Positions 22,588 through 32,506 of a stretch of DNA of 36,576 nucleotides are shown here, one piece after another. The DNA lies in NCBI RefSeq assembly GCF_025351285.1, contig NZ_JANXWG010000067.1, forward strand, positions 1 to 36,576. Direction: 5' to 3'. The DNA comes from Novosphingobium sp. GTDB lineage: Bacteria > Pseudomonadota > Alphaproteobacteria > Sphingomonadales > Sphingomonadaceae. Each line of letters opens with the position of its first letter. Position 1 is the first letter of the stretch. Position numbers and translations under genes: made by a program. Below the pieces are notes generated by a model, which was given only the letters and a program-made list of their open reading frames with translations, did not search any database and was not told where the DNA came from.

Positions 22588-24104
22588 GAAACACGGCATC
22601 CTGGCGGAAAATCGGGCAAGATTTGCTGGCAATCGGTTATCGGCCAAGCATGGCTTTAGCGATGACATGCCTGCTGCTGGTCGTCGCATTTTCTTTGGGG
22701 GGCAGTTCGCGCGGTGACGTGCCCGCGTTGCTTTTCCTGCGACCGATTGCGATCTTCATACTCGGCTACGGACTGTGGACTTTGCGACCGGCCCACATTG
22801 CCGCGCATCGCTTTCTATTCGGTTTTGCATTCGTAGCGCTTGCGATCCCGCTCCTGCATCTGGTTTGCCTGCCGGATGCGATGTGGGCTGGCATGCCGGG
22901 CCATGGATTGCTGGCGGAAATCGATCGCAGCGCCGGACTTGCCGGAGCCTGGCGCCCCTTGAGCATTGCACCTGAGACCACCCGCAATGCGCTTCTGTCC
23001 GAATTAGTGCCGCTGGCGGTGCTCGTGCTGGGAGTACAATTGCCCGAACGCGAATTGCATCTGCTTTTGCCATTTCTGCTGGGCCTTGGTGCGATCAGTG
23101 CCACCCTTGCGGTCATTCAGGCGGTATCCGGAGCAGACATTCCCAAGCCCCTTTACAGCACGTCGACCGATGGTTCGGCCGTTGGCTTGTTCGTCAATCG
23201 CAATCACCAGGCTCTGTTTCTGGCCACGATGTTCCCGATGCTCGCCACCGCAGCCGCGAGCGCCTGCACTACCGCAGCATCCGCGGGCACCAAGGCGCCG
23301 CGCAAGATGCTCGTCCCATTGCTGTCTGCCGCGTACGCCTTGTGCCTCATGCCATTGTTGCTGGTCACGGGTTCGCGCGCCGGGCTGGCCCTGGGCCTGG
23401 TCGCCATCCTGGCGATACCTCTGTTTTTCCTGCGGCAGTGCTCCTGGCAAGACTGGATTCATCGCGAGAGATCTGGCGCGATTGGCCCCGTCATGCGTTG
23501 GTGGGCAACGCGCCGTGGGAAAACGCTTATCAGCGTAGTTTGTCTGCTGCTGATGCTCGTGATCGTTTGGGCGGTGCTGGCAACGGCTTATGCCTCGGGC
23601 CGCACCGAAGCGTTCGATCGCTTCCGATCCAGTTCGATCGTCGATGACCTGCGGTTCCGGGCATTACCGACGATCTGGTCGATGCTAGGCTATTACTGGC
23701 CGCTCGGTTCGGGAGCAGGAACGTTCGAAAAGGCGTATTTCGTGGCCGAGCCCGACGGGCTTCTTGGCGCGGTTTTCATGAACCATGCGCACAACGATTG
23801 GCTGGAGGTCGGGGTTACGACAGGCATTGCCGGCTTGGGCCTGCTCGTCGCCGCGGTTGTTGCGTTTGGCTTGCGATCGTATCGCGCCGTTACGGCAAGG
23901 CTGAAATCGCCCGCAGATAGATCGAAATCGACGCAATTTGTTTTGCTCGGGCTGGTCGTCATCCTGCTATGCGCCCTTGCAAGTCTTGGAGATTATCCCT
24001 TACGCGTGCCTGCACTCGCTTGCGTTTTGGTCGTAGCCGCGCTTTGGGCAGATGGTCGGATCCCAGGGCAACGGACAGGGACCGTTGCGTTGGACGACAA
24101 TTGA
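22584..24104 (+). CDS. O-antigen ligase/polymerase-family membrane protein
   Basis: Polytopic inner-membrane protein of 506 residues with about ten to twelve hydrophobic helices. It belongs to the O-antigen ligase/Wzy-C group. Key points are GLFVNRNHQALFLATMFPML, LLVTGSRAGLALGL with the conserved Arg, a large periplasmic loop, and NHAHNDWLEVGVTTGIAGLG near the C-terminus. Proteins of this type either polymerise undecaprenyl-linked repeat units or ligate glycans to an acceptor. In this EPS context polymerisation is more likely. It overlaps the MarR gene by ATGA and precedes the Wza-like export gene. Confidence 0.87.
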   Translation: MRNTASWRKIGQDLLAIGYRPSMALAMTCLLLVVAFSLGGSSRGDVPALLFLRPIAIFILGYGLWTLRPAHIAAHRFLFGFAFVALAIPLLHLVCLPDAMWAGMPGHGLLAEIDRSAGLAGAWRPLSIAPETTRNALLSELVPLAVLVLGVQLPERELHLLLPFLLGLGAISATLAVIQAVSGADIPKPLYSTSTDGSAVGLFVNRNHQALFLATMFPMLATAAASACTTAASAGTKAPRKMLVPLLSAAYALCLMPLLLVTGSRAGLALGLVAILAIPLFFLRQCSWQDWIHRERSGAIGPVMRWWATRRGKTLISVVCLLLMLVIVWAVLATAYASGRTEAFDRFRSSSIVDDLRFRALPTIWSMLGYYWPLGSGAGTFEKAYFVAEPDGLLGAVFMNHAHNDWLEVGVTTGIAGLGLLVAAVVAFGLRSYRAVTARLKSPADRSKSTQFVLLGLVVILLCALASLGDYPLRVPALACVLVVAALWADGRIPGQRTGTVALDDN

Positions 24105-24136
24105 AATACTGTGGCGTATTCGTTCGGGGGGCCTGC

Positions 24137-24886
24137 ATGGCTGCTAATGTGTTGAAATCCTGCTGCCGTGTCTTGCTGCCACTCGCCGTGCTGCCGATCG
24201 CCGCGCTGTCGGGTTGCGCTGCAAACAATCAACTGGGTGGTGATCCGAATCTGCAGGTTTATGCCGGGGCTGAACTACCACCGCCTCAGCAAAGCGACCT
24301 CGCGTCCGGGATTCGCCCGTACTATATCGGACCTTACGATAAACTGACGATCGACGTTTATGGCATCGCCGAACTGGCCATGCGCGATGCGCAAGTCGAT
24401 GATACCGGGCGAATCACCTTTCCGCCGGCGGGCCGGATCGAACTGGGCGGCAAGACAATCCTGCAAGCCCAGCAGATCATGGTCGAACGGCTGCGCGCGG
24501 CCTATGTCCGCGATCCGCAAGTCACGATCACGATCAAGGAAGCGCAAAGTCAGAACTTTACGGCCGAAGGCGAAGTTGCCCGGCCCGGCGCATTTCCCGT
24601 GGTCGGCAGCATGACCCTGCTGCGAGCAACCGCGCTGGCCGGTGGCCGCACCGAATTTACCGCCAAGCGCCACGTGGTCGTGTTTCGTGTCGTCGAAGGC
24701 CAGCGACTTGCGGCGCTGTATGATCTCAAATCGATCGAACAGGGCGCGCATCCCGATCCGCAGATCTACCCCAACGACATTATCGTCTATGGCGAATCGT
24801 CGGCAAAGCGGCTGTTCAAGGATCTGATCAACTTCAGTCCACTTTTGACAACGCCATTGCTCATCGTGAATTCGATCAAGCCATGA
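24137..24886 (+). CDS. Wza-like polysaccharide export lipoprotein
   Basis: Outer-membrane polysaccharide export (OPX) protein of 249 residues. The N-terminus is a lipoprotein signal with lipobox LSGC (Cys27). The poly-export domain follows (YYIGPYDKLTIDVYGIAEL...AGRIELGGKT), then an SLBB domain (NFTAEGEVARPGAFPVVGSM...). It is shorter than E. coli Wza and lacks the long C-terminal amphipathic helix, as in many alphaproteobacterial OPX proteins. ATG 24137 was chosen because it gives the signal peptide; the open frame upstream to 23969 overlaps the preceding gene. It pairs with the Wzc-like kinase 45 bp downstream. Confidence 0.92.
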   Translation: MAANVLKSCCRVLLPLAVLPIAALSGCAANNQLGGDPNLQVYAGAELPPPQQSDLASGIRPYYIGPYDKLTIDVYGIAELAMRDAQVDDTGRITFPPAGRIELGGKTILQAQQIMVERLRAAYVRDPQVTITIKEAQSQNFTAEGEVARPGAFPVVGSMTLLRATALAGGRTEFTAKRHVVVFRVVEGQRLAALYDLKSIEQGAHPDPQIYPNDIIVYGESSAKRLFKDLINFSPLLTTPLLIVNSIKP

Positions 24887-24931
24887 CCATCCACAGCCGT
24901 CAAGCGCCCGCCACAGGACAGAACAACCGCA

Positions 24932-27124
24932 ATGGCTACTAATTCGATCACCAGCGACGCAGGATATCCGACGGTTGCAGACGTCGCTCCGGAATCGATT
25001 TCGGCACGGGCGCTGATCGTCCACTATTGGCATGCAGCGGTGCGCCGCCGCTGGCTGATCCTGGCGATCATCGTGGCATGCTTGGTTGTGGGCGTCATCA
25101 AGACGATGTTGCAACCGCCGGTCTATACAGCGGTGTCCGAAATCCAGATCAGTCGCGCCAAGAAAAGCGTCACGAATGTCTCGTCGGTCGATACGACGGC
25201 AAGCGACTCGTTCGATAGTGAATTTTATGAAACCCAATACGCGCTCCTGAAGACGAGTTCGCAGGCCGAGCGCGTGGCCAAAAAGCTCGACCTCGCGAAT
25301 TCGCCAGACTTTTTTGCGGCTCAGGGAATTCGTGACGACAAGCTGACGACCTCATCGGGCACACTCGATCCGGCCACCCGCAAGAGCCGCGAGGCGCTGG
25401 CCGCCGCGATCCTCCAGGGCGGAATATCGATTGCGCCGATTCGCAATTCCAGCTTGGTAAACATCGGCTATTCGAGCCGCTCCGCCGTCTGGTCCGCCAG
25501 GATCGCCAATGCATGGCCGCGCGAATATATCGCCGCGAACATGGATCGGGAATATACCTCCAACGCCGATGCGCGCCGCTTCCTTGAATCCATGCTGGGT
25601 GATCTGCGCCGCAAGGTCGAGCAGTCGGAAAGCAACCTGCTGACGTTTGCGGCAGACCACAGCATGGTCAAGCTTGGTGGCAGCCGGGACGCCACGGGGC
25701 GGACGACCGAAGCGCGAACGCTCGTTGAAACCGATCTCGAAGCGCTCAACTCCGCGCTGCTGACCGCCCGGTCAGAGCGGATTGCCACCGAAGCAGGCGT
25801 TGACACCAGGCTTGGGCAAGGCGCCGCTCAAGGATTATCCAGTTCGGCAACGCTTCAGCAAAAGCGCGACGAATTGACGGCGGAATACGCGCAGATGCTG
25901 GTCAAATTCGATCCACGCTATCCGGCCGCCCGCGCGCTAAAGGCACAGATCGATGCGCTGGACTCGGCCGTATCGCGCGAATCTGCACGCGAAGCCGGAC
26001 GCACTTCATCATCGCGGCGCGATCAGATCAGCGGCGCGCAACGGCGTGAAGCCCAGTTGGCCAGCCAGGTTCAGGAACTGAAATCGAAGCTGGATCGCCA
26101 GCAGCATGACAACATCCAGTACAGCATCTACCAGCGCGAGGCCGATACCAATCGCCAGCTCTATGACGCGATGCTGCAGCGCTACAAGGAAGTCGGCCTT
26201 GCCGGGTCGGTCGGCTCGAGCAATATTTCGATGGTCCAGGAGGCATCGGTTCCGGGCGGTCCGTCTAACCCCACGTTGATGCGCAACCTCGCGCTCGCGC
26301 TGGTGATTGGCCTTGCCCTTTCTGCGCTGATGGTGTTCGCGCTCGAACAAGTCGACGAACGGCTGCGCGATCCATCGGATATCGAGCGTTTCCTCGGGTT
26401 GCCGCTGCTTGGCAGCGCACCGTTGGTCAAAGGTGATCCGCTTGACGAGCTGAAGCAAAACACTTCGGAAATCTCGGAAGCCTATTTCAGCCTGGCAACG
26501 GTCATCGCCTTTTCCACCACGCACGGCCTTCCGCGATCGTTCCTGATCACCAGTTCCGAGCCGGGCGAAGGCAAGTCCACCACATCACTGGCCCTTGCAA
26601 CCACGATCGCCCGCACCAGCAAGCGCGTTCTTTTGATCGATGGCGATCTGCGTTCGCCCTCGCTCCACACGCAACTGTCAGTCAGCAACGATGCAGGTTT
26701 TTCCAACCTGCTGGCCGGCGACGATGATCTGACCGCGCATGTGCGAACGACAGAAACCGCCGGTCTTTCGATCCTGACCAGTGGCCCGCGGCCGCCAAGC
26801 GCAGCCGAACTCTTGGGGTCCGATCGGCTGAAGCTGGTGCTCGAACGGCTCAACCAGTATTACGATTGCGTGGTGATCGACGGCCCGCCGGTGATCGGCA
26901 TCGCCGATGCCCCTCTGCTGGCCAAGGCCGTCGAAGGATGCATCGTGGTCGTAGAAGCCGAAAGCACGGGTCTGAAATCGGTGCGCAATTCGATCCGCCG
27001 CCTGCTGGCGGTCGACAGCCGGATCTTCGGCGTGGTCGTGACCAAATTCAGCGCGGATCGCTACGGCTATGACTATGGCTACGGCAAGCTTGAAGGCAGC
27101 GCAGAGGCGCCGATCGCCGCCTGA
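24932..27124 (+). CDS. Wzc/GumC-like polysaccharide co-polymerase with tyrosine autokinase domain
   Basis: Inner-membrane protein of 730 residues that sets EPS chain length and couples synthesis to export. The Wzz domain has two flanking helices (RWLILAIIVACLVVGVIKTM near residues 40-60, and LALALVIGLALSALMVFALE near 455-475) with a long periplasmic coiled-coil segment between. The cytosolic BY-kinase domain carries Walker A PGEGKST (residues 544-550), Walker A' VLLIDGDLR (Asp570, Asp572) and Walker B VVIDGPP. A short C-terminal tyrosine cluster YGYDYGYG provides autophosphorylation sites. It follows the Wza-like gene and works with it as one trans-envelope complex. Confidence 0.93.
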   Translation: MATNSITSDAGYPTVADVAPESISARALIVHYWHAAVRRRWLILAIIVACLVVGVIKTMLQPPVYTAVSEIQISRAKKSVTNVSSVDTTASDSFDSEFYETQYALLKTSSQAERVAKKLDLANSPDFFAAQGIRDDKLTTSSGTLDPATRKSREALAAAILQGGISIAPIRNSSLVNIGYSSRSAVWSARIANAWPREYIAANMDREYTSNADARRFLESMLGDLRRKVEQSESNLLTFAADHSMVKLGGSRDATGRTTEARTLVETDLEALNSALLTARSERIATEAGVDTRLGQGAAQGLSSSATLQQKRDELTAEYAQMLVKFDPRYPAARALKAQIDALDSAVSRESAREAGRTSSSRRDQISGAQRREAQLASQVQELKSKLDRQQHDNIQYSIYQREADTNRQLYDAMLQRYKEVGLAGSVGSSNISMVQEASVPGGPSNPTLMRNLALALVIGLALSALMVFALEQVDERLRDPSDIERFLGLPLLGSAPLVKGDPLDELKQNTSEISEAYFSLATVIAFSTTHGLPRSFLITSSEPGEGKSTTSLALATTIARTSKRVLLIDGDLRSPSLHTQLSVSNDAGFSNLLAGDDDLTAHVRTTETAGLSILTSGPRPPSAAELLGSDRLKLVLERLNQYYDCVVIDGPPVIGIADAPLLAKAVEGCIVVVEAESTGLKSVRNSIRRLLAVDSRIFGVVVTKFSADRYGYDYGYGKLEGSAEAPIAA

Positions 27125-27157
27125 GCCTGCAAAGACCAGAATCTTCGGTCGGCAAGA

Positions 27158-28417
27158 ATGCTTGACCGGCTAATATCCCTGACTGTGATGACTCAAACTA
27201 CCCCCGATGCCGGACCGGTCTGGCGATGGACCCGCAGGATCGTCGCGCTACTTTGCGCGCCGCTGGCGGTGTTCGCCGCCTATGACAGCGCGATCGCCTA
27301 TTGGGCAACCCAGCCTTCCAATGCTGTCCCTGCCGCGCTGCGCGACACCGTGCAGTTGCGCTGGGCCGAAGTCGAACGCCGATCGATCGATCCTGCGTGG
27401 ATCGCTGCCAACTCCACGCAGGTCGAAGCAGCGGCAATGGCGCAATTGCGCGCATCGCCGCTGAATTCCTCGGCTTTGCGCGCGCTGGGTCTGATTGCAG
27501 CGATGAACAAGCCCGGCGCCGGTCCAAACGCTGACCCAGAAGCCGGATTCGCCCTGTTTCGCGCTGCCGAGCGTGTCACTCGTCGCGATGGCCTTGCCCA
27601 ATTGGGGCTTATCCGGGCCGCCGAGCAAGCCGGAGATATGGCCGACGGGATGCGGCACTACGACCGCATTCTGACGACCGCCCCCGCTGCGGAGGATAGC
27701 CTGTTTCCCACGCTGGCCAGGGCCATTGACCATATCGAGGTCCGCGAACCACTGGCCGCATTGGCTGCTCGACCGTGGTTCGGTCGGTTCCTGGGAAGAG
27801 CCATCGATTTTGGCGCCGACCCGGCCGCTGTTGTGGACTTGTACCGGCGGGGCTTTCGCACGATGCAGTCCAGCGACAAGCAGGCGATCGGCCTGGCGTT
27901 GACAACACAACTTGTGGATCGGGGCCGCCTGCCCGAAGCGCGCGCGGTTGCCGCAACCATTCCGGGCATCGGGTCGGCTGTGCGCGATCAGTTTGCCCTT
28001 ATCGCGATGACCGTTAATCCCTCGCTGGCACCGTTGGCCTGGAAGCTCACCAATGACGAGGCGGTCGAAACCTCGCTCGCCGCTTCTGGTCGACTAACGA
28101 TTAGAATCTCCAACGGCCGCACCGGAATCGTCGCTCAACGGCTGATGCTGGCCGCGCCAGGAAGCTATACGCTGTCGCACGACGTCACGTACGATCCGGG
28201 TGAGGCGGCAGCGGACCTGGCCTGGACGATAATCTGCAAGTCCGGCAAGCAACTCGCGGCACTGCGGGTTCCCGCAAAACCAGGTCACAATCGCTTCAGT
28301 GCCCGCATCGATGTTCCAGCCGATTGCGGTGCGCAATCATGGCAGTTGACGGCGACCCCGGAAGACATCCAATCAACGTCGACTGTAGCAATCGACCACT
28401 TGTCGTTTGTACCATAA
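27158..28417 (+). CDS. Membrane-anchored repeat protein of the EPS locus, function unknown
   Basis: A 419-residue protein I cannot assign to a named family. A single N-terminal hydrophobic helix (RRIVALLCAPLAVFAAYDSA) anchors it. Then come helical, Ala/Leu-rich segments resembling tetratricopeptide repeats (LRALGLIAAMNK, GLAQLGLIRAAEQAGDMADG). The C-terminal 130 residues look beta-rich (SYTLSHDVTYD, WTIICKSGKQLAALRVP, SWQLTA), like a carbohydrate-binding or jelly-roll domain. Its place between the Wzc-like kinase and the asparagine synthetase suggests a structural role in EPS assembly in the periplasm. ATG 27158 is taken; ATG 27188 would also retain the anchor. Confidence 0.7.
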   Translation: MLDRLISLTVMTQTTPDAGPVWRWTRRIVALLCAPLAVFAAYDSAIAYWATQPSNAVPAALRDTVQLRWAEVERRSIDPAWIAANSTQVEAAAMAQLRASPLNSSALRALGLIAAMNKPGAGPNADPEAGFALFRAAERVTRRDGLAQLGLIRAAEQAGDMADGMRHYDRILTTAPAAEDSLFPTLARAIDHIEVREPLAALAARPWFGRFLGRAIDFGADPAAVVDLYRRGFRTMQSSDKQAIGLALTTQLVDRGRLPEARAVAATIPGIGSAVRDQFALIAMTVNPSLAPLAWKLTNDEAVETSLAASGRLTIRISNGRTGIVAQRLMLAAPGSYTLSHDVTYDPGEAAADLAWTIICKSGKQLAALRVPAKPGHNRFSARIDVPADCGAQSWQLTATPEDIQSTSTVAIDHLSFVP

Positions 28418-28516
28418 TAATACGAATAGAGCCCGCGATAGGCGGGTTGGCTGATTTGCCTTACCCAAAGGTATATTCTCCCACAATGCCCGTGCCTGTA
28501 TGGGCAGGTTCTTGAT

Positions 28517-30343
28517 ATGTGCGGCATAAACGGAATCTTTGCGTTCAACCCGTCGGCCAATTTGCCGGACCGGAAGGAACTGCTCGCAACGCGCGATCAT
28601 ATGCGTGCGCGCGGTCCGGACGCCGTAGGTGAATGGTGGGACGCAGCAGGGCGCATCGGCCTGGGGCACCGCCGGCTGTCGATCATCGACTTGTCGGAAC
28701 GCGCCACCCAGCCGATGGCCAGTGCCTGCGGCCGCTACCAGGTCACCTTCAACGGCGAAATCTACAATTATCCGGAACTCCGCACGCGCCTGGAAGCGCA
28801 AGGGCGCGTGTTCCGCACCACCTCGGATACCGAAGTGCTGCTGCACCTGTTCGACCTGAAACGCGAAGCGATGGTGCATGATTTGCGCGGTATGTTCGCC
28901 TTCGCGATTTGGGACGATGTTGCCAAAAGCCTGTTCCTGGCGCGCGATTCTTACGGGATCAAACCGCTTTACACCGCCAGCGATGGCTGGACATTCCGCT
29001 TCGCCAGCCAGGTCAAGGCGCTCTTGGCGGGGGGCAAGGTATCGACCGATCCTGAATCCGCGGGGATCGTAGGCTTTCATGTGTGGGGCAGCGTGCCCGA
29101 ACCGTTCACGCTCTACCGCGAGATTCGCGCGTTGCCGGCGGGACACACCCAAGTGATCGACGAAGCCGGCCCCCGGGCGCCGCAGCCGTTCGCACTCGTC
29201 TCCGACATGCTGGGCATGGCTTCGCCCCGCCCGCTCGCAATCGACGAAATGCGCGATTGCCTGCGCACCGCACTGGGCGAAAGCGTCAAGGCGCACCTTC
29301 TCGCCGATGTCGAAGTTGGGCTGTTCCTTTCCGCCGGCGTCGACAGTGGCGCGCTGCTCGGCCTGATGCGCGATGCCGGGCAGCAGAAGATCCGCACCAT
29401 CACGCTCAGCTTTTCCGAGTACCAGGGAACAAGCGACAACGAAACGCCGCTCGCCTCGCTGGTTGCCCGGCAATATGGTGCCGAGCATCAGGTCCGGACG
29501 GTCGACGAGGCCGAATTTCAACGTGACTTGCCCGCGATCCTCGCGGCAATGGACCAGCCCACGATCGACGGGATCAACTCGTGGTTCGTGTCCAAGGCGG
29601 CGAGCGAGGCGGGGCTCAAGGTTGCACTTTCCGGCCTGGGTGGCGACGAGCTTCTGGGCGGATACCCCAGCTTCCGCGACATTCCTCGCTGGGTCGGCAT
29701 GTTCAAGGTGCCTGCCGCCGTGCCGGGCCTGGCGTGGCTGGCACGTTCGGTGATGCGCCATTCCGCGCTTGGCCGAAATAACCCCAAGGCGCGGGGCATG
29801 GTCAAATATGGCGGCAGTTACGCCGGCGCGTACTTGCTGCGCCGCGGATTGTTCCTGCCGTTCGAACTGGACACGATCCTCGATCCCGAACTGGTTCGCG
29901 ATGGGCTCGAACGGCTGCAATTGCTGCCGACCGTCGATAGCACGATGCCGCCGGGTGCCCGTTCTTCGACGGCGCGCGTGGCAGCGCTGGAAAGCGCCAA
30001 TTACATGCGCAACCAATTGCTGCGCGATACCGACTGGACCAGCATGGCGCACAGCATCGAAGTGCGCACGCCGCTGGTCGATGTGGCGCTGTTGCAAAGT
30101 GTGGGGCCGATGATCCCGCAACTGACGGGGGCATTGGGAAAACAGCTATTGGCGCAAGCTCCATCGGTGCCCCTGCCCGATGCCGTCGTCAACCGTCCGA
30201 AGACCGGGTTCAATGTGCCCGTGGGCAGTTGGCTTGACCGCAAGCCCGATTTCGATACGGCGTTGCGTGGTCATGTTTCAAGACATCGCGCGCTCGATCT
30301 CATGCGGACGTTTGCAACCGGCGCTCCTGCGCTGGCTGGCTGA
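28517..30343 (+). CDS. asnB: Glutamine-hydrolysing asparagine synthetase
   Basis: Two-domain enzyme of 608 residues. It begins MCGINGIFAFN with the nucleophilic Cys2 intact, so glutamine hydrolysis is expected. RGPDAVG, FNGEIYNY and the DTEVLLHLF motif confirm a working glutaminase domain. The synthetase domain has LSAGVDSGALLG (Ser272-Asp276 loop) and LSGLGGDELLGGYP. Within EPS clusters such AsnB-like enzymes often amidate a sugar acid or peptide rather than make free asparagine (inference). It is distinct from the Ser2 cyclase at 16764 in both sequence and active site. ATG 28517 has CAGG about nine bases upstream. Confidence 0.92.
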   Translation: MCGINGIFAFNPSANLPDRKELLATRDHMRARGPDAVGEWWDAAGRIGLGHRRLSIIDLSERATQPMASACGRYQVTFNGEIYNYPELRTRLEAQGRVFRTTSDTEVLLHLFDLKREAMVHDLRGMFAFAIWDDVAKSLFLARDSYGIKPLYTASDGWTFRFASQVKALLAGGKVSTDPESAGIVGFHVWGSVPEPFTLYREIRALPAGHTQVIDEAGPRAPQPFALVSDMLGMASPRPLAIDEMRDCLRTALGESVKAHLLADVEVGLFLSAGVDSGALLGLMRDAGQQKIRTITLSFSEYQGTSDNETPLASLVARQYGAEHQVRTVDEAEFQRDLPAILAAMDQPTIDGINSWFVSKAASEAGLKVALSGLGGDELLGGYPSFRDIPRWVGMFKVPAAVPGLAWLARSVMRHSALGRNNPKARGMVKYGGSYAGAYLLRRGLFLPFELDTILDPELVRDGLERLQLLPTVDSTMPPGARSSTARVAALESANYMRNQLLRDTDWTSMAHSIEVRTPLVDVALLQSVGPMIPQLTGALGKQLLAQAPSVPLPDAVVNRPKTGFNVPVGSWLDRKPDFDTALRGHVSRHRALDLMRTFATGAPALAG

Positions 30344-30415
30344 CGGATCTCACTGTCCGCGGCGTTCGTACCGCCGGACCGTGCATGTCAGATTTTCGAG
30401 CCTGAATTCAATATC

Positions 30416-31567
30416 GTGAATTTCCCAGTCCGTCCCGTCTCGTCACCTTTGCGCCAACCGGCGCCCGGATTCGATTGTCAAGACGATCTTTCCGGCGGGA
30501 TGCTTGCGCTGATGACCGATGCATTCGGCGGCTATGGCGGCATAGCGCAATACAATCGCGACTTTCTGTCGGCGGCGGCGGGCGGTTGCTTTCCGGGCCC
30601 GATCACCGTCCTGGCGCGTATGGCCAATGACGAAGTGGGACCGCTGCCCACCGGCGTGGAGCAGAAATCGCCCACGATGAACAAGTTTGCCTATGCTGCG
30701 CGCGCCACTGTGCTGGCGCTACGCCAACGGCCAAAGGTCATCTACAATGCCCATCTTTACCACGGTCCTCTTTCGATGCGACTGGCGCGGCTGACCGGAG
30801 CGAAGCTGGTCAGCCAACTCCACGGCACCGAAATCTGGGACGATGTTCCCGCAGGCTGCCTGGCCGCGCTCGAAGCCTCGGACCTCGTGCTGACCGTCAG
30901 CCGCGACACGTGCGCCAGAACGCTCGCCAAGGCGCGGATTGCGCCGGAAAAGGTGGCCGTCATCAACAACACCGTCGGCGCGCGGTTCACCCCCGGCGAT
31001 CGTGATGCGGCGCGGCGCAAGTTTGCGGTAGCCGGAGAAATCGTCATCCTCACCGTCGCCCGGCTCGATGGCCGCGAGGGATACAAGGGGCATGACCGTG
31101 TTATCCCGCTTATCCCCAAGCTGCGCGGCATGGGTGTCGATGCGGTCTACATGATTGCGGGCGAAGGCCCCGACCGTGATCGGCTTGAGGCCCTCGCGCA
31201 AAGCCGTGGCGTCGAGCATCACGTGCGCTTTCTCGGCAAGATTCCGGTCGATGACCTGCCCGATCTCTATCGTGCGGCAGACCTGTTCGCGCTGCCGTCG
31301 GTGGGGGAAGGTTTCGGCATTTCGTTCGTCGAAGCCATGGCATGCGGCACGCCGGCCATCGGCCTTGGCATCGGCGGTTCTCCCGATGCGCTGGTCGATG
31401 GTACGCTGGGTACTTGCGTGGCGCCCGAACACTTTGCGGATGCGCTGATCGATCTCATCATCAATCACCCCGGACGTCCTTCCGATCTGGCGACACGCAC
31501 CCGGCACCACTTCGACTATCCGATCTTTGCCAGTCAGATACGGACGCAGTTGCAAAAGGTTTGGTAA
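30416..31567 (+). CDS. Glycosyltransferase, GT4 family
   Basis: Retaining glycosyltransferase with GT-B fold, up to 383 residues. The N-terminal acceptor domain starts at MLALMTDAFGGYGGIAQYNR. The C-terminal nucleotide-sugar domain has ILTVARLDGREGYKGHDRVI, and the EX7E region reads GEGFGISFVEAMACGTPAIG. It probably transfers one sugar to the growing lipid-linked EPS unit on the cytosolic face. GTG 30416 gives a 28-residue N-terminal extension; ATG 30500 would start at the conserved MLALMTDAFGG and is an equally good choice. The sugar donor is unknown. Confidence 0.87.
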   Translation: MNFPVRPVSSPLRQPAPGFDCQDDLSGGMLALMTDAFGGYGGIAQYNRDFLSAAAGGCFPGPITVLARMANDEVGPLPTGVEQKSPTMNKFAYAARATVLALRQRPKVIYNAHLYHGPLSMRLARLTGAKLVSQLHGTEIWDDVPAGCLAALEASDLVLTVSRDTCARTLAKARIAPEKVAVINNTVGARFTPGDRDAARRKFAVAGEIVILTVARLDGREGYKGHDRVIPLIPKLRGMGVDAVYMIAGEGPDRDRLEALAQSRGVEHHVRFLGKIPVDDLPDLYRAADLFALPSVGEGFGISFVEAMACGTPAIGLGIGGSPDALVDGTLGTCVAPEHFADALIDLIINHPGRPSDLATRTRHHFDYPIFASQIRTQLQKVW

Positions 31568-31606
31568 TTGCCAATCCCTACACGTCCCACAGAGTTGCCC
31601 CGAACC

Positions 31607-32506
31607 ATGAACACCACCCCATCGAGCCCGCCGCAGCGGCTTGCCACTGGCGAGCCCGCAACTGCGGCAATCGCAGCCCCGGGCGAAGTCACCTTCATCC
31701 TCGAAGCGGGCCGGGCAGATCGCAATTATTGGGCAGACTTGTGGCGCTTCCGCGAACTGTTCGCGATCCTGGCCTGGCGCGACGTGGCGGTGCAGTACAA
31801 GCAGACCGTAATCGGCATTGCCTGGGCGCTCGTCCGCCCGCTGCTGACAACGCTGATCTTCACCGGGCTGTTCAGCCGGATTGCGCGGTTGCCGTCGGAA
31901 GGCGATACCCCCTACCCGCTCATGGTGATGGCGGGTATGCTGCCGTGGTTCCTGTTTTCGACCATCCTGACCAGCGCTTCGGGCAGCCTCACTTCGAACA
32001 GCAACCTTATCAGCAAAGTCTATTTCCCGCGGCTGATCGTGCCCGCAGCGTCGGCCGCCGTGGCGATGGTCGATTTCATGATCACTCTCGTGATCCTGTT
32101 CGCACTGATGGCGACCTACAGCTTTGCCCCAAGCTGGCACCTCATCGCGCTGCCGCTGTTCATCGTGTTCGTGATCCTGGCGGCGTTGGGTCCGGCGTTC
32201 ATGATGGCCGCGCTCAGCGTCAGCTATCGGGATTTCCGGTTCATCGTCCCGTTCTTCGTCCAGTTCGGGCTTTACGTGTCACCGGTCGGTTTTTCATCGA
32301 AAGTGGTTCCAGAAAGCTGGCGGACGATCTACGCGCTCAATCCGATGGTGGGGATCATCGACGGGTTTCGCTGGTGCCTGCTTGGTGGCAATGCGCAGCT
32401 TGATTTTGTGAATCTGGCCATCGGGTTGGCGGTAACCCTGGCCTTCCTCTGGCTGGGCATAAGGACATTCCGGGCGACCGAAAAAACCTTCGCGGATCTG
32501 GTATGA
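31607..32506 (+). CDS. wzm: Polysaccharide ABC transporter permease, Wzm-like
   Basis: ABC-2-type membrane component of 299 residues with six predicted helices. RELFAILAWRDVAVQYKQTV followed by IGIAWALVRPLL is the hallmark N-terminal amphipathic helix and first membrane segment of Wzm/TagG exporters. Later YRDFRFIVPFFVQFGLYVSP and NPMVGIIDGFRW are also typical. It exports undecaprenyl-linked glycan together with the ATPase encoded next. ATG 31607 was chosen; a TTG at 31568 directly after the preceding stop would add 13 residues. The stop overlaps the ATPase start (ATGA). Confidence 0.9.
   Translation: MNTTPSSPPQRLATGEPATAAIAAPGEVTFILEAGRADRNYWADLWRFRELFAILAWRDVAVQYKQTVIGIAWALVRPLLTTLIFTGLFSRIARLPSEGDTPYPLMVMAGMLPWFLFSTILTSASGSLTSNSNLISKVYFPRLIVPAASAAVAMVDFMITLVILFALMATYSFAPSWHLIALPLFIVFVILAALGPAFMMAALSVSYRDFRFIVPFFVQFGLYVSPVGFSSKVVPESWRTIYALNPMVGIIDGFRWCLLGGNAQLDFVNLAIGLAVTLAFLWLGIRTFRATEKTFADLV

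Noticed and set aside
28373..30121. 582-residue minus-strand frame
   Set aside because: Shadow of the asparagine synthetase gene.
30719..32140. 473-residue minus-strand frame
   Set aside because: Shadow spanning the GT4 and Wzm genes.
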